DNA from: Lonsdalea britannica
GTDB lineage: Bacteria > Pseudomonadota > Gammaproteobacteria > Enterobacterales > Enterobacteriaceae
DNA length: 5,341 nucleotides
Direction of reading: 5' to 3'
NCBI RefSeq assembly: GCF_946477055.1
Contig: NZ_CAMKXG010000242.1
Location: forward strand, 1 to 5,341
Shown here: one piece after another, positions 1 to 5,341 of the stretch
Layout: every line of letters begins with the position of its first letter
How positions within the stretch are numbered: position 1 is the first letter of the stretch
Position numbers and translations under genes: made by a program
Notes under the pieces: model-generated
The model's input: the letters and a program-made list of their open reading frames with translations, nothing else
Told to the model about the DNA's origin: nothing
Databases searched by the model: none

Positions 1-524
1 CTTCCAGCGCGGCAGGCACTGCGGCCGCGTCATTTCAGACGTTATCCGCCACGCCGTTCAACCTGATTGAAAAACTGACGCAGGATGCGGCAAACGTCGC
101 AGCACTCTCTGCGCAAGCGACCACACCCGACCCCGCCAAATGGGTTTCTGTTGAGGTCATGCATCAATCCGTTCAGGAAGCACTGGCAACGGCCAACAAC
201 AATTTGGCGGCGTTGACACGACAGGAATGCACCGGATTGATTACTGCTGCGTTATCTGACGGCCGCTTACTACCGGCGCAAAAAACGTGGGCAGAACAGT
301 TGGCAACATCGTCCCCGGACAGTCTGAAATCCTTCCTGAATACGGCGCCGAAAATTGCCGCATTGACCACTACGCAGACCGGAGGCCAGCCGCCAGCTGG
401 CGCTAAACCCAAAACGGCCACCGAATCTGCTGACGATGCCGTCGTCGATGTCGCTATCTGCAACATGATGGGCGTCGACCCGAAAGACGTCGCCAAGTTT
501 GTAAAAGGAGATGGCAATGAGTGA
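1..524 (+). CDS. Mu-like protease/scaffold protein I, C-terminal part (5' end outside window)
   Basis: The reading frame is open from the left edge (first full codon at 3) to the TGA at 522-524, giving 173 residues of a longer protein. It resembles the C-terminal, scaffold half of the Mu gpI prohead protease family; the N-terminal catalytic part is not in the window. Visible features are an Ala/Gln-rich, probably helical stretch (residues 1-75 of the fragment), the family-like segment ALSDGRLLPAQKTWAEQLA (83-101), then FLNTAPKIAAL and a Gly/Pro linker TQTGGQPPAG, and a terminal block AICNMMGVDPKDVAKF (151-166). In Mu the gene I product matures the prohead, and an in-frame internal start yields the scaffold Z; no convincing Z start is visible here. 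The end overlaps the next gene by 8 bases. The family call rests on remembered motifs and on position just upstream of the T-type capsid gene. Confidence 0.85.
   Translation, partial: SSAAGTAAASFQTLSATPFNLIEKLTQDAANVAALSAQATTPDPAKWVSVEVMHQSVQEALATANNNLAALTRQECTGLITAALSDGRLLPAQKTWAEQLATSSPDSLKSFLNTAPKIAALTTTQTGGQPPAGAKPKTATESADDAVVDVAICNMMGVDPKDVAKFVKGDGNE
506..510 (+). promoter_or_regulatory. Ribosome binding site deciding the start of the decoration gene
   Basis: AGGAG lies inside the end of the protease/scaffold gene. It directly abuts the ATG at 511 (no spacer) but is 6 bases from the ATG at 517. The spacing favours 517 as the real start. Confidence 0.7.
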
Positions 525-912
525 TCGCAATACGCCCCACCGCGATGGACAGCAGTTTGCTGTACCCATTGCACAGGCAACGGAAATTTTCGGCGGGCAT
601 ATGGTTGCCGCCAATGCGGGCGGTTACGCCGTTCCAGCCACAGCCACTGCCGCTCAGGTCACCCTTGGTGTCAGTGATGGTTGGGTAGACAACGGCCGTG
701 GTGAAAATGGTGATGCTGACGCCCTCGTTCGCCGTGGTCGTGCCTGGCTACTCGCTAACTACGGCGGGGATGCGGTGACGCAAGCTCAGGTCGGCCAGGA
801 CTGTTTTGTCGTAGACAGTCAGACCGTGGCAAATACCAGTAACGAAAATACGCGCCCGGTTGCCGGGAAAGTGCAGGCTGTCGTCAATGATGGCGTCTGG
901 GTACTGATTTAA
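517..912 (+). CDS. Probable capsid decoration/cement protein
   Basis: This is a 131-residue protein when started at the ATG at 517; an upstream in-frame ATG at 511 would add only two residues and is too close to the Shine-Dalgarno site. The protein is rich in Gly, Ala, Val and Asn, has no membrane segment or signal peptide, and looks mostly beta-stranded, for example ATEIFGGHMVAANAGGYAVP (21-40) and QAVVNDGVWVLI at the C-terminus. The pattern of an opening 'GG' segment, a central Gly-rich 'LVRRGRAWLLA' strand and a closing 'AVVNDGVWVLI' strand is like small phage head decoration proteins that bind the outside of the capsid. Its position between the protease/scaffold and the major capsid gene supports a head role. 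The overlap with the upstream gene suggests coupled translation. Function is inferred from context and composition; no catalytic motif is visible. Confidence 0.6.
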   Translation: MSDRNTPHRDGQQFAVPIAQATEIFGGHMVAANAGGYAVPATATAAQVTLGVSDGWVDNGRGENGDADALVRRGRAWLLANYGGDAVTQAQVGQDCFVVDSQTVANTSNENTRPVAGKVQAVVNDGVWVLI

Positions 913-916
913 GGAG
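912..916 (+). promoter_or_regulatory. Ribosome binding site for the GTG-started major capsid gene
   Basis: AGGAG overlaps the last base of the preceding stop codon and sits 7 bases before the GTG at 924. This is good spacing and supports GTG 924 over the in-frame GTG at 930. Confidence 0.75.
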
Positions 917-923
917 AAACACC

Positions 924-1832
924 GTGTTAGTGAATGTAAAAAATATCAAGGCGGTTTTCGTCAATCTGAAAGCCACCTTTCAGAACGCGTTTACTCAAAC
1001 GCCGTCAGACTGGAAAAAAGTGGCGATGGTTGTGCCGTCGACCGGCAAAGAAAACGATTATTCCTGGCTGTCACGCTTTCCGAAAATGCGCGAATGGGTT
1101 GGTGATAAGGTCGTAAAAGCACTGGCCGCGTTTAACTACACCATCCGTAATAAGGACTGGGAAGCCACAATCGAAGTCGACCGCAATGATATGGAAGACG
1201 ATCAGATTATGGGGCTAGCCATTCAGGCGCAAGCGGCGGGCCAGTCTGCTGCGGAATTGCCTGCTGATATTGTCTTTGCCCTGGTCAGCGATGGCTTTAA
1301 AAACCCGTGTTATGACGGCCAGCCGTTCTTCGATACCGATCACCCCGTTCGAGGTCAGTCCGTATCGAATAAAGGAACGAAAAAGCTCTCTGTCGCTAGC
1401 CTTGCCGCAGCAAAAGCCAGCTATGGCGAAGCGCGTAAGACCTTGCGCAGCCTGAAAGACGAGGAAGGTGCTTCCCTCAAGATTATGCCTAATCTGCTGG
1501 TTGTACCGCCTGCGCTGGAAGATGATGCTAACTATCTGATGACCGCCGATCGTTTCCCGGATAACACGCCGAATCCGTACAAAGGCACGGCGGAGGTACT
1601 GGTCGCGCCTGAGCTGAAAACCGATACCGAATGGTTCCTGTTTGACACAACTAAGCCGGTTAAGCCTCTGATTTATCAGGAGCGTAAAAAACCGGAGTTT
1701 GTCGAACAGACAGACTACAACAACGATAACGTCTTTATGCGTAAGAAGTTTCACTTTGGCGCAGAATCCCGTGCTAATGGCGGCTACGCATTTTGGCAAA
1801 TGGCGTATGGCTCTACCGGGGAGGACGCATAA
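924..1832 (+). CDS. T: Major capsid protein, Mu gpT family
   Basis: This 302-residue protein matches the Mu gpT / FluMu major head subunit in length (about 300) and in recognisable blocks. They are KKVAMVVPSTGKENDYSWLSRFPKMREWVG (31-60, quoted in part: VAMVVPST, YSWLSRFPKMREWVG), the DRNDMEDD segment (86-93), DGFKNPCYDGQPFFDTDHPV (123-142), LLVVPPALE (191-199), the WFLFDTTKPVKPLIYQERKK stretch (237-256) and the C-terminal GGYAFWQMAYGST (286-298). The 'Y-W-L-x-x-F-P-x-x-x-E-W-V-G' motif and 'KPLIYQERKKPEF' are characteristic of this family. It forms the icosahedral shell around the I/Z-type scaffold. The start is GTG, with a well-spaced AGGAG 7 bases upstream. Its TAA overlaps the next start codon as TAATG. 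Family assignment is firm. Confidence 0.95.
   Translation: MLVNVKNIKAVFVNLKATFQNAFTQTPSDWKKVAMVVPSTGKENDYSWLSRFPKMREWVGDKVVKALAAFNYTIRNKDWEATIEVDRNDMEDDQIMGLAIQAQAAGQSAAELPADIVFALVSDGFKNPCYDGQPFFDTDHPVRGQSVSNKGTKKLSVASLAAAKASYGEARKTLRSLKDEEGASLKIMPNLLVVPPALEDDANYLMTADRFPDNTPNPYKGTAEVLVAPELKTDTEWFLFDTTKPVKPLIYQERKKPEFVEQTDYNNDNVFMRKKFHFGAESRANGGYAFWQMAYGSTGEDA
1818..1824 (+). promoter_or_regulatory. Ribosome binding site deciding the start of the gp35-like gene
   Basis: GGGGAGG lies in the last codons of the capsid gene, 7 bases before the ATG at 1832. It supports that start over the in-frame ATG at 1793, which would give a 40-base overlap and 13 extra residues that only re-read the capsid gene's end. 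Confidence 0.75.
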
Positions 1833-2203
1833 TGCCGATTCAAATCACCGCTAAACGTGAAGGTTTCCGCCGCTGCGGCATCGCCCATAGCGAGACAACC
1901 AAAACCTACCCTGATAACCATTTCACCGCTGAACAACTGGCAAAACTGGAATCTGAGTCGATGCTGGTCGTGGTCCGCGTCAGTGACGAACAAGCCGCTG
2001 GGAAAGATTTATCGAAGGATGTCGCCGCCGCGCGGGGCCGCATTGTTGAACTGGAAGGCAAATTGAAACAGGCCGAAGAAAACAATAAGTCGATCCAGTC
2101 CGTGCTGACGGCCGCGCAGGAAAATCTCGAAACCGTGACGGCTGAACGTGATGCCTTAATTGCGCAGTTAGCAGAAACCACTACCGATAAGGCGAAAAAA
2201 TAA
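1832..2203 (+). CDS. Mu/FluMu gp35-like protein with coiled-coil C-terminus
   Basis: The protein is 123 residues long from the ATG at 1832, which shares its A with the capsid gene's TAA. The N-terminal 50 residues (MPIQITAKREGFRRCGIAHS, then a 'Y-P-D-N-H-F-T-A-E-Q-L-A-K-L' segment and MLVVVRV) resemble the FluMu N-terminal domain, a small module found in HI1506-type proteins at this locus. Residues about 60-115 are dominated by Glu, Lys, Gln, Ala and Leu with heptad-like spacing (IVELEGKLKQAEENN, LETVTAERDALIAQLAET), so they probably form a coiled coil. The C-terminus is Lys-rich (DKAKK). The position between the major capsid and gp36 genes suggests a head-completion or assembly role, but the biochemical function of this family is not established. 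The stop overlaps the next start as TAATG. Confidence 0.8.
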   Translation: MPIQITAKREGFRRCGIAHSETTKTYPDNHFTAEQLAKLESESMLVVVRVSDEQAAGKDLSKDVAAARGRIVELEGKLKQAEENNKSIQSVLTAAQENLETVTAERDALIAQLAETTTDKAKK

Positions 2204-2631
2204 TGTACGCGGCCCGTGACGATATGGTGATGGCGTTCGGTGAGCGTGAATGTGTTTCGCTTACCGACCGTGACTTTACCGGCAATATCGACGATGCGGT
2301 GTTGAATAACGCGTTAGAACGGGCCAGTGCGGAAATCGATAGCTATCTGGCCGGGCGCTATCCGGTGCCTTGGCCTGACGCGCCGCGCGTTCTGGTGGGG
2401 CGTTGCTGCGACATCGCCCGTTACCTGCTATGTGGCGCGGGTACGCAGATGACTGAGGAGATCCGTGCTCGTTATGAAGACGTGATCCGCTATCTGGAGC
2501 GTGTTGCTGATGGGCGTATCTCGCTGAGGTTGCCAGACGGACAGGTCGCTCAGTCTTCCAGTTCCGGGGCGCGTTTCCAGTCGGCCGGTCGTGCATTTGA
2601 TAGAGATGCAACGCGAGGGGGGGCATTTTGA
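2203..2631 (+). CDS. DUF1320 family protein, Mu gp36-like head-tail connector candidate
   Basis: A 142-residue protein close to the usual length of Mu gp36. DUF1320 hallmarks are visible: an N-terminal helix with RDDMVMAFGE (5-14), the LTDRD segment (20-24), ALERASAEIDSYLAGRYPVP (37-56), a Cys-containing helix RCCDIARYLL (67-76), RYEDVIRYLERVADGRISL (90-108) and a C-terminal 'GR-x-F-D-R' signature (GRAFDR, 129-134). Proteins of this kind resemble the helical adaptor proteins that sit under the portal and help join head to tail; a role at the neck is inferred from family and position. The ATG overlaps the previous TAA, and a modest ATAAGG (2187-2192) lies 10 bases upstream, which points to coupled translation. 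The 3' end carries a run of seven G at 2617-2623. Confidence 0.88.
   Translation: MYAARDDMVMAFGERECVSLTDRDFTGNIDDAVLNNALERASAEIDSYLAGRYPVPWPDAPRVLVGRCCDIARYLLCGAGTQMTEEIRARYEDVIRYLERVADGRISLRLPDGQVAQSSSSGARFQSAGRAFDRDATRGGAF
2615..2623 (+). promoter_or_regulatory. G-rich ribosome binding site for the TTG-started gp37-like gene
   Basis: GAGGGGGGG sits in the last codons of the gp36-like gene. Its end is 4 bases, and its GAGG core 9 bases, before the TTG at 2628. It supports the TTG start, which overlaps the upstream TGA as TTGA, over the in-frame ATG at 2655. Confidence 0.6.
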
Positions 2632-3293
2632 TTATCAGAGATATTGAGCGGGCCATGATTGACCGCCTGCGCCAAGGGCTGGGGCGCATGACGCCCAACG
2701 TACGCTCTTATGGCGGTGAGCTGGACGGAGAACCTGCCGAGATTGCTCGCGCTATGCCCGCCGTATGGGTGACGTTCGGCGGCGTTCAGAGCACGCAGAA
2801 TGCCAATATTGGCAAACGGAAGTACAAAACATCGGGGCGTTTTGTTGTGCTGGTCGGCGAACGCAGCGTGCGTAGTGAAGAAGCCTCACGCCACGGCGGA
2901 GCACGCACTGACGAAGTGGGTACCTATCGCATGGTCAGCGCAGTGCGGCGGTTGCTGTCTGGACAAGACTTAGCTGAGTCCGGATTGAATATTGCGGCGT
3001 TGATGCCAGGACGGGTGCGCCCTTTGTTCAACACCAAGCTGGAAAGCCAGGCGTTATCTGTCTTCGCGTGCGAATTCGATACCACGTGGATGGAGTCCGC
3101 GCTGGAGAATGGCAAATACCCACTGGAAGGCCCGGCACCTTTCCACCCGGATAGCATGTTTAACGGCTATCACGGCGCTGTCAGCGCCGACGATCCCGAT
3201 TGGCTGCGTACGCATATCAGCTATGACATTCCACAAACTACGGCATCACCGGATGCAGAGGACATGATTAACCATGAGCAAAATAACGGTTAA
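2628..3293 (+). CDS. DUF1834 family protein, Mu gp37-like
   Basis: A 221-residue protein from a TTG start. The start MIIRDIERAMIDRLRQGLG fits the usual opening of gp37-type proteins; starting at the ATG at 2655 would remove nine residues of that conserved helix. The core includes RSYGGEL (26-32), AMPAVWVTFGGV (42-53), a beta strand SGRFVVLVGERS (69-80), a helix TYRMVSAVRRLLSGQDL (99-115) and SVFACEFDTTW (144-154), which suits the alpha/beta fold of small tail-completion proteins. The order in Mu places this gene just before gp38 and the sheath, and a tail terminator or neck role is plausible but inferred. Residues 155-221 form a Pro/Asp/His-containing C-terminal part that looks less ordered. 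The 3' end overlaps the next gene by 20 bases. Confidence 0.82.
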   Translation: MIIRDIERAMIDRLRQGLGRMTPNVRSYGGELDGEPAEIARAMPAVWVTFGGVQSTQNANIGKRKYKTSGRFVVLVGERSVRSEEASRHGGARTDEVGTYRMVSAVRRLLSGQDLAESGLNIAALMPGRVRPLFNTKLESQALSVFACEFDTTWMESALENGKYPLEGPAPFHPDSMFNGYHGAVSADDPDWLRTHISYDIPQTTASPDAEDMINHEQNNG

Positions 3294-3495
3294 AGCGACA
3301 CCGGGGGTGATGGTGCCGCGCGAGGATAATCCTCGTCGCTATATCGACAGTGATATTGGCGTGGAAGTAGAAAAATCGGCGTACTACCTGCGTCGTATCG
3401 CGGATGGCGACCTTGTCACTGTTACCGCTAAAGCCACGACGACCACTGTCACCAAGGTTGAAAATAACGAGGGGGTGACCAATGGCAAGTCCTAA
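3274..3495 (+). CDS. Small DUF2635 family protein, Mu gp38-like
   Basis: A 73-residue protein starting at an ATG inside the end of the gp37-like gene. The segments VKATPGVMVPREDNPRRYI (6-24) and SAYYLRRIADGDLVTV (35-50) match the pattern of DUF2635 proteins: a 'P-x-x-G-x-x-V-P-x-E' opening, then 'Y-W/Y-x-R-R-x-x-D-G-D-L/V' before a variable tail. These small proteins are found immediately upstream of the tail sheath gene in Mu-like phages; their function is unknown. The Thr/Val-rich tail (VTAKATTTTVTKV) is low in complexity. It overlaps the sheath gene by 14 bases, so the two are probably translationally coupled. A GAGGAC at 3258-3263 may serve as a weak ribosome binding site. Confidence 0.8.
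   Translation: MSKITVKATPGVMVPREDNPRRYIDSDIGVEVEKSAYYLRRIADGDLVTVTAKATTTTVTKVENNEGVTNGKS
3469..3475 (+). promoter_or_regulatory. Strong ribosome binding site for the tail sheath gene
   Basis: GAGGGGG lies inside the gp38-like gene, 6 bases before the ATG at 3482, and fixes that start. A strong site suits a protein made in many copies per virion. Confidence 0.65.
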
Positions 3496-4903
3496 CATCA
3501 GTTTTGACAGCATTCCCAGTAGCATCCGTAAGCCAGGGAAGTACTTTGAATTCAACACCCGGCTGGCGGTGCGCACTTTACCCACCAATCAGCAAAAAGT
3601 GTTGATCCTGGGTCAAATGCTGGATACGGGAACCGCCGAGCCATTGCAAGCCGTTAACATTTTTTCGGACGATGAAGCGGCGATGCTGTTCGGGCAAGGT
3701 TCAATGGCTCACACGATGGCAACCGAAGCGATCAGTTGTTACAGCTATTTGCAGCTGCAAATTATCGGCATCCGTGATGCGCAGGCGGCACTAAAAGCGA
3801 CAGGTAAAATCACGATCACCGGTCCGGCAAGTGGCGCAGGAACGCTCAGCGCCTGGGTGGGTTCAACGCGTATTGATGTCGCGGTATCAGCTGACGATAC
3901 GGCCAAAGTTCTGGCTGATGCACTGGTGACGGCGTTTAGCCAAAAAACCGCGTTACCGGTGACGGCCACGGCGGCGGATGGTGTCGTCACGATCACGGCG
4001 AAAAATGGTGGCGCAGCGGGTAACGATATTGTCTTGCGTTCCAGTGTCACGGCGGCGGGGATCACCACGGTCGTTACGTCAATGTCGGGGGGTGAAAATG
4101 ACCCGGATATTGCACCTGCACTGGCGGCAGTGTTTGCCGCAGGCCACAACATCATCGTTTGTCCGTATGCCACCCAGGACGCGTTAACGGCGCTGCGTAC
4201 TCACTTAAACAGCGTAAGCGGCCCTATGGAACAACGTGGTGCCGTGGGTATCTCTGGATGGCGAAAATCATTGTCTACCGGTACAACCTTGACGTCAGCG
4301 ATCAACAGCGGTCGCATTTCTATCGGCTGGCACAACGGTTCAGTTAAAACACCGGCGCAGATTGCGGCGGCTTATGGCGCGGTGATGGCAAGCGAGGAAG
4401 ACCCGGCGCGACCTTTGAATACGCTGGCAATGACGACGCTGGATGTTACTGCGATTGAAGACCGCCCTGGCCGAACTGAGCAGGAAAATGCGCTGTATAA
4501 CGGTCTAACCCCGTTTGAAATTGGCTCCGGCGACACCGTGCAAATTGTACGTGCTATCAGCACCTATACCAAAAATGCCGAAGGTGTAGACGATGTGTCG
4601 TTGCTGGACATCACCACCATTCGGACGCTGGATTATGTGCGCAAAGCCTGTCGTGAACGCATCGCCCTTCGGTTCCCGCGTGACAAACTGAGTTCCCGAA
4701 CGCGTGACCGTGTACGCAGCGAGCTATTGGATGTGCTCTACAAACTCGAAGAGCTGGAAATTGTCGAGGAGGTCGAAGCCAACAAGGCCATGCTGATTGT
4801 CGAGCGTGATTCTCAGGATGTTAACCGTCTGGATGCCGCGATCCCCTGTGATGTCGTTAATGGCCTGCATGTGTTCGCTGGCCGCATTGATTTGCTGTTG
4901 TAA
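3482..4903 (+). CDS. L: Contractile tail sheath protein, Mu gpL family
   Basis: A 473-residue protein, slightly shorter than Mu gpL (about 495). The N-terminus ISFDSIPSSIRKPGKYFEFN (6-25) is the conserved sheath opening, followed by QKVLILGQML (38-47) and a mostly alpha/beta N-terminal region with FSDDEAAMLFGQGSMAHTMA (61-80). Residues about 105-205 form a Thr/Gly/Ala/Val-rich beta domain (GKITITGPASGAGTL; GVVTITAKNGGAAGND) typical of an outward-facing sheath insertion. The core resumes with HNIIVCPYAT (222-231), and the C-terminal domain has ISTYTKNAEG (359-368), LDITTIRTLDYVRKACRERI (375-394) and the end DVVNGLHVFAGRIDLLL (457-473), the usual sheath C-terminus. Sheath subunits surround the M tube and contract on infection. 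It overlaps the upstream gene and is followed 12 bases later by the tube gene. Assignment is firm. Confidence 0.95.
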   Translation: MASPNISFDSIPSSIRKPGKYFEFNTRLAVRTLPTNQQKVLILGQMLDTGTAEPLQAVNIFSDDEAAMLFGQGSMAHTMATEAISCYSYLQLQIIGIRDAQAALKATGKITITGPASGAGTLSAWVGSTRIDVAVSADDTAKVLADALVTAFSQKTALPVTATAADGVVTITAKNGGAAGNDIVLRSSVTAAGITTVVTSMSGGENDPDIAPALAAVFAAGHNIIVCPYATQDALTALRTHLNSVSGPMEQRGAVGISGWRKSLSTGTTLTSAINSGRISIGWHNGSVKTPAQIAAAYGAVMASEEDPARPLNTLAMTTLDVTAIEDRPGRTEQENALYNGLTPFEIGSGDTVQIVRAISTYTKNAEGVDDVSLLDITTIRTLDYVRKACRERIALRFPRDKLSSRTRDRVRSELLDVLYKLEELEIVEEVEANKAMLIVERDSQDVNRLDAAIPCDVVNGLHVFAGRIDLLL

Positions 4904-4907
4904 GGAG
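4902..4907 (+). promoter_or_regulatory. Ribosome binding site for the tail tube gene
   Basis: AAGGAG overlaps the sheath gene's TAA stop and lies 8 bases before the ATG at 4916. It is one of the strongest and best spaced sites in the window, in keeping with a high-copy tube protein. Confidence 0.75.
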
Positions 4908-4915
4908 TACTGAAA

Positions 4916-5293
4916 ATGGCATTAGAAGAATATGTTGGCGCAATTGTCCTGGAGGTTGACGGCCAGGAAATCGAATGTACCGACCTGAAAGAAGACACCA
5001 ATACCGGCCGCAAACTGGTGAAAACCATGAACCGTACCGGGCGTTCAAAGGGGTTTTCTCGCGGTATTGCCGAATACCAGATCACGGTATCTGTCGTGAT
5101 CCCACTTTCCGGCGATCTGGATTGGGAAGGTATGGAAGGCGTCAAGGTTACCCAATATCCGGTCAGCGGAAGCGGCGGCAAGCGGGTGTCCTTCCTGGAT
5201 TGTTTCAGTACCCAAGTGGGTGCTCAGTATACCGTTGATAGTGAAGCGAAACGCGATATCACCTTCAACGCACTACGTCGAGTTGAGGAATGA
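4916..5293 (+). CDS. M: Tail tube protein, Mu gpM family
   Basis: A 125-residue protein, close to Mu gpM (about 118). It has the tube-protein pattern: a beta strand with VGAIVLEVDGQEIECTDL (7-24), a central Lys/Arg/Gly-rich segment KLVKTMNRTGRSKGFSRGIA (33-52), strands EYQITVSVVIPL (53-64), DLDWEGM (67-73), and C-terminal YTVDSEAKRDITFNALRRVE (105-124). The 'K-T-M-N-R-x-G-x-x-x-G-(F/Y)-x-x-G' run followed by an alternating hydrophobic strand is the recognisable family signature. Subunits stack as hexameric rings to form the inner tube inside the sheath. It lies directly after the sheath gene with a strong ribosome binding site, and its TGA overlaps the next start. Confidence 0.93.
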   Translation: MALEEYVGAIVLEVDGQEIECTDLKEDTNTGRKLVKTMNRTGRSKGFSRGIAEYQITVSVVIPLSGDLDWEGMEGVKVTQYPVSGSGGKRVSFLDCFSTQVGAQYTVDSEAKRDITFNALRRVEE

Positions 5294-5341
5294 TGAACGA
5301 TATGAGTTCGCTATTATACGGCATTGAGGTAAATGGCCTGC
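5293..5341 (+). CDS. Start of next tail gene, possibly Mu gp41-like tail assembly protein (3' end outside window)
   Basis: An open frame begins with the ATG at 5293, overlapping the tail tube TGA as ATGA is read across 5290-5295, and continues to the window edge (16 codons, MNDMSSLLYGIEVNGL). In-frame ATGs at 5290 and 5302 are alternatives. GAGG at 5285-5288 leaves 4 bases to 5293 and 13 bases to 5302, so the exact start is uncertain. In Mu the tube gene is followed by gp41 and gp42, a tail assembly protein and the tape measure, and the LYGIEVNGL segment could be the opening beta hairpin of such a protein. The fragment is too short to name from sequence; the call rests on gene order. Confidence 0.5.
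   Translation, partial: MNDMSSLLYGIEVNGL

Noticed and set aside
159..524. ATG at 159 as an internal start giving a separate scaffold (Z-like) protein
   Set aside because: The frame is open upstream to the window edge, and the nearby GAGG (153-156) leaves only 2 bases before the ATG, which is too close. Mu Z is longer than this would give.
173..614. Two antisense open frames opposite the protease/scaffold end
   Set aside because: They overlap each other and span a gene boundary on the other strand, with no recognisable domain.
1215..1799. 194-residue antisense open frame across the major capsid gene
   Set aside because: It mirrors the capsid codons, has Cys/Arg/Ile-rich unlikely composition, no family resemblance, and opposes a firmly assigned gene.
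1793..1831. Longer start for the gp35-like gene at ATG 1793
   Set aside because: The added residues only re-read the capsid gene's end in another frame; the ATG at 1832 has a strong ribosome site and begins at the conserved N-terminal domain.
3745..4173. 142-residue antisense open frame inside the sheath gene
   Set aside because: Its Ala/Val/Ser-rich sequence is the reverse complement of the sheath's Thr/Ala-rich domain; no supporting gene context.
4813..5181. Antisense open frame across the sheath/tube junction
   Set aside because: It crosses two firmly assigned genes, is rich in Ser/Pro/Arg, and matches no family I recognise.

Overview
This window is a fragment of the late structural operon of a Mu-like (transposable, contractile-tailed) phage, most likely an integrated prophage. 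Every recognisable gene is on the + strand, and the order follows the phage Mu / Haemophilus FluMu head-to-tail plan: protease/scaffold (I), major capsid protein (T), gp35, gp36, gp37, gp38, tail sheath (L), tail tube (M), then the start of the next tail gene. The moderately GC-rich composition, strong AGGAG-type Shine-Dalgarno sites and enterobacterial-looking coding suggest a gammaproteobacterial host, plausibly in Enterobacterales. That is an inference; no host gene is present.

Head region (1-1832): the C-terminal part of the I-type protease/scaffold enters from the left edge. It overlaps a small gene for a probable capsid decoration protein, which in turn precedes a Mu gpT-type major capsid protein with a GTG start. 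Connector region (1832-3495): four tightly overlapping genes encode a FluMu-gp35-like protein with a coiled-coil C-terminus, a DUF1320 (gp36) protein, a DUF1834 (gp37) protein that starts at TTG, and a small DUF2635 (gp38) protein. Tail region (3482-5341): the contractile tail sheath, the tail tube, and the first 16 codons of the next gene, expected from gene order to be a tail assembly gene.

The genes overlap or are separated by at most 12 bases. I see no promoter, terminator, tRNA, insertion sequence, CRISPR array or attachment site, and no non-coding stretch longer than 12 bases. The layout implies one polycistronic late mRNA with translational coupling. The prohead would be built from T around the I-type scaffold, the connector proteins would close it, and the M tube and L sheath would form the tail. 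All genes look intact, so the fragment is consistent with a functional or recently functional phage.

I did not find a convincing undescribed system. The points most worth a second look are the decoration-like gene inserted between I and T, the G7 tract at the gp36/gp37 junction, the variable coiled-coil tail of the gp35-like protein, and the C-terminal extension of the gp37-like protein.
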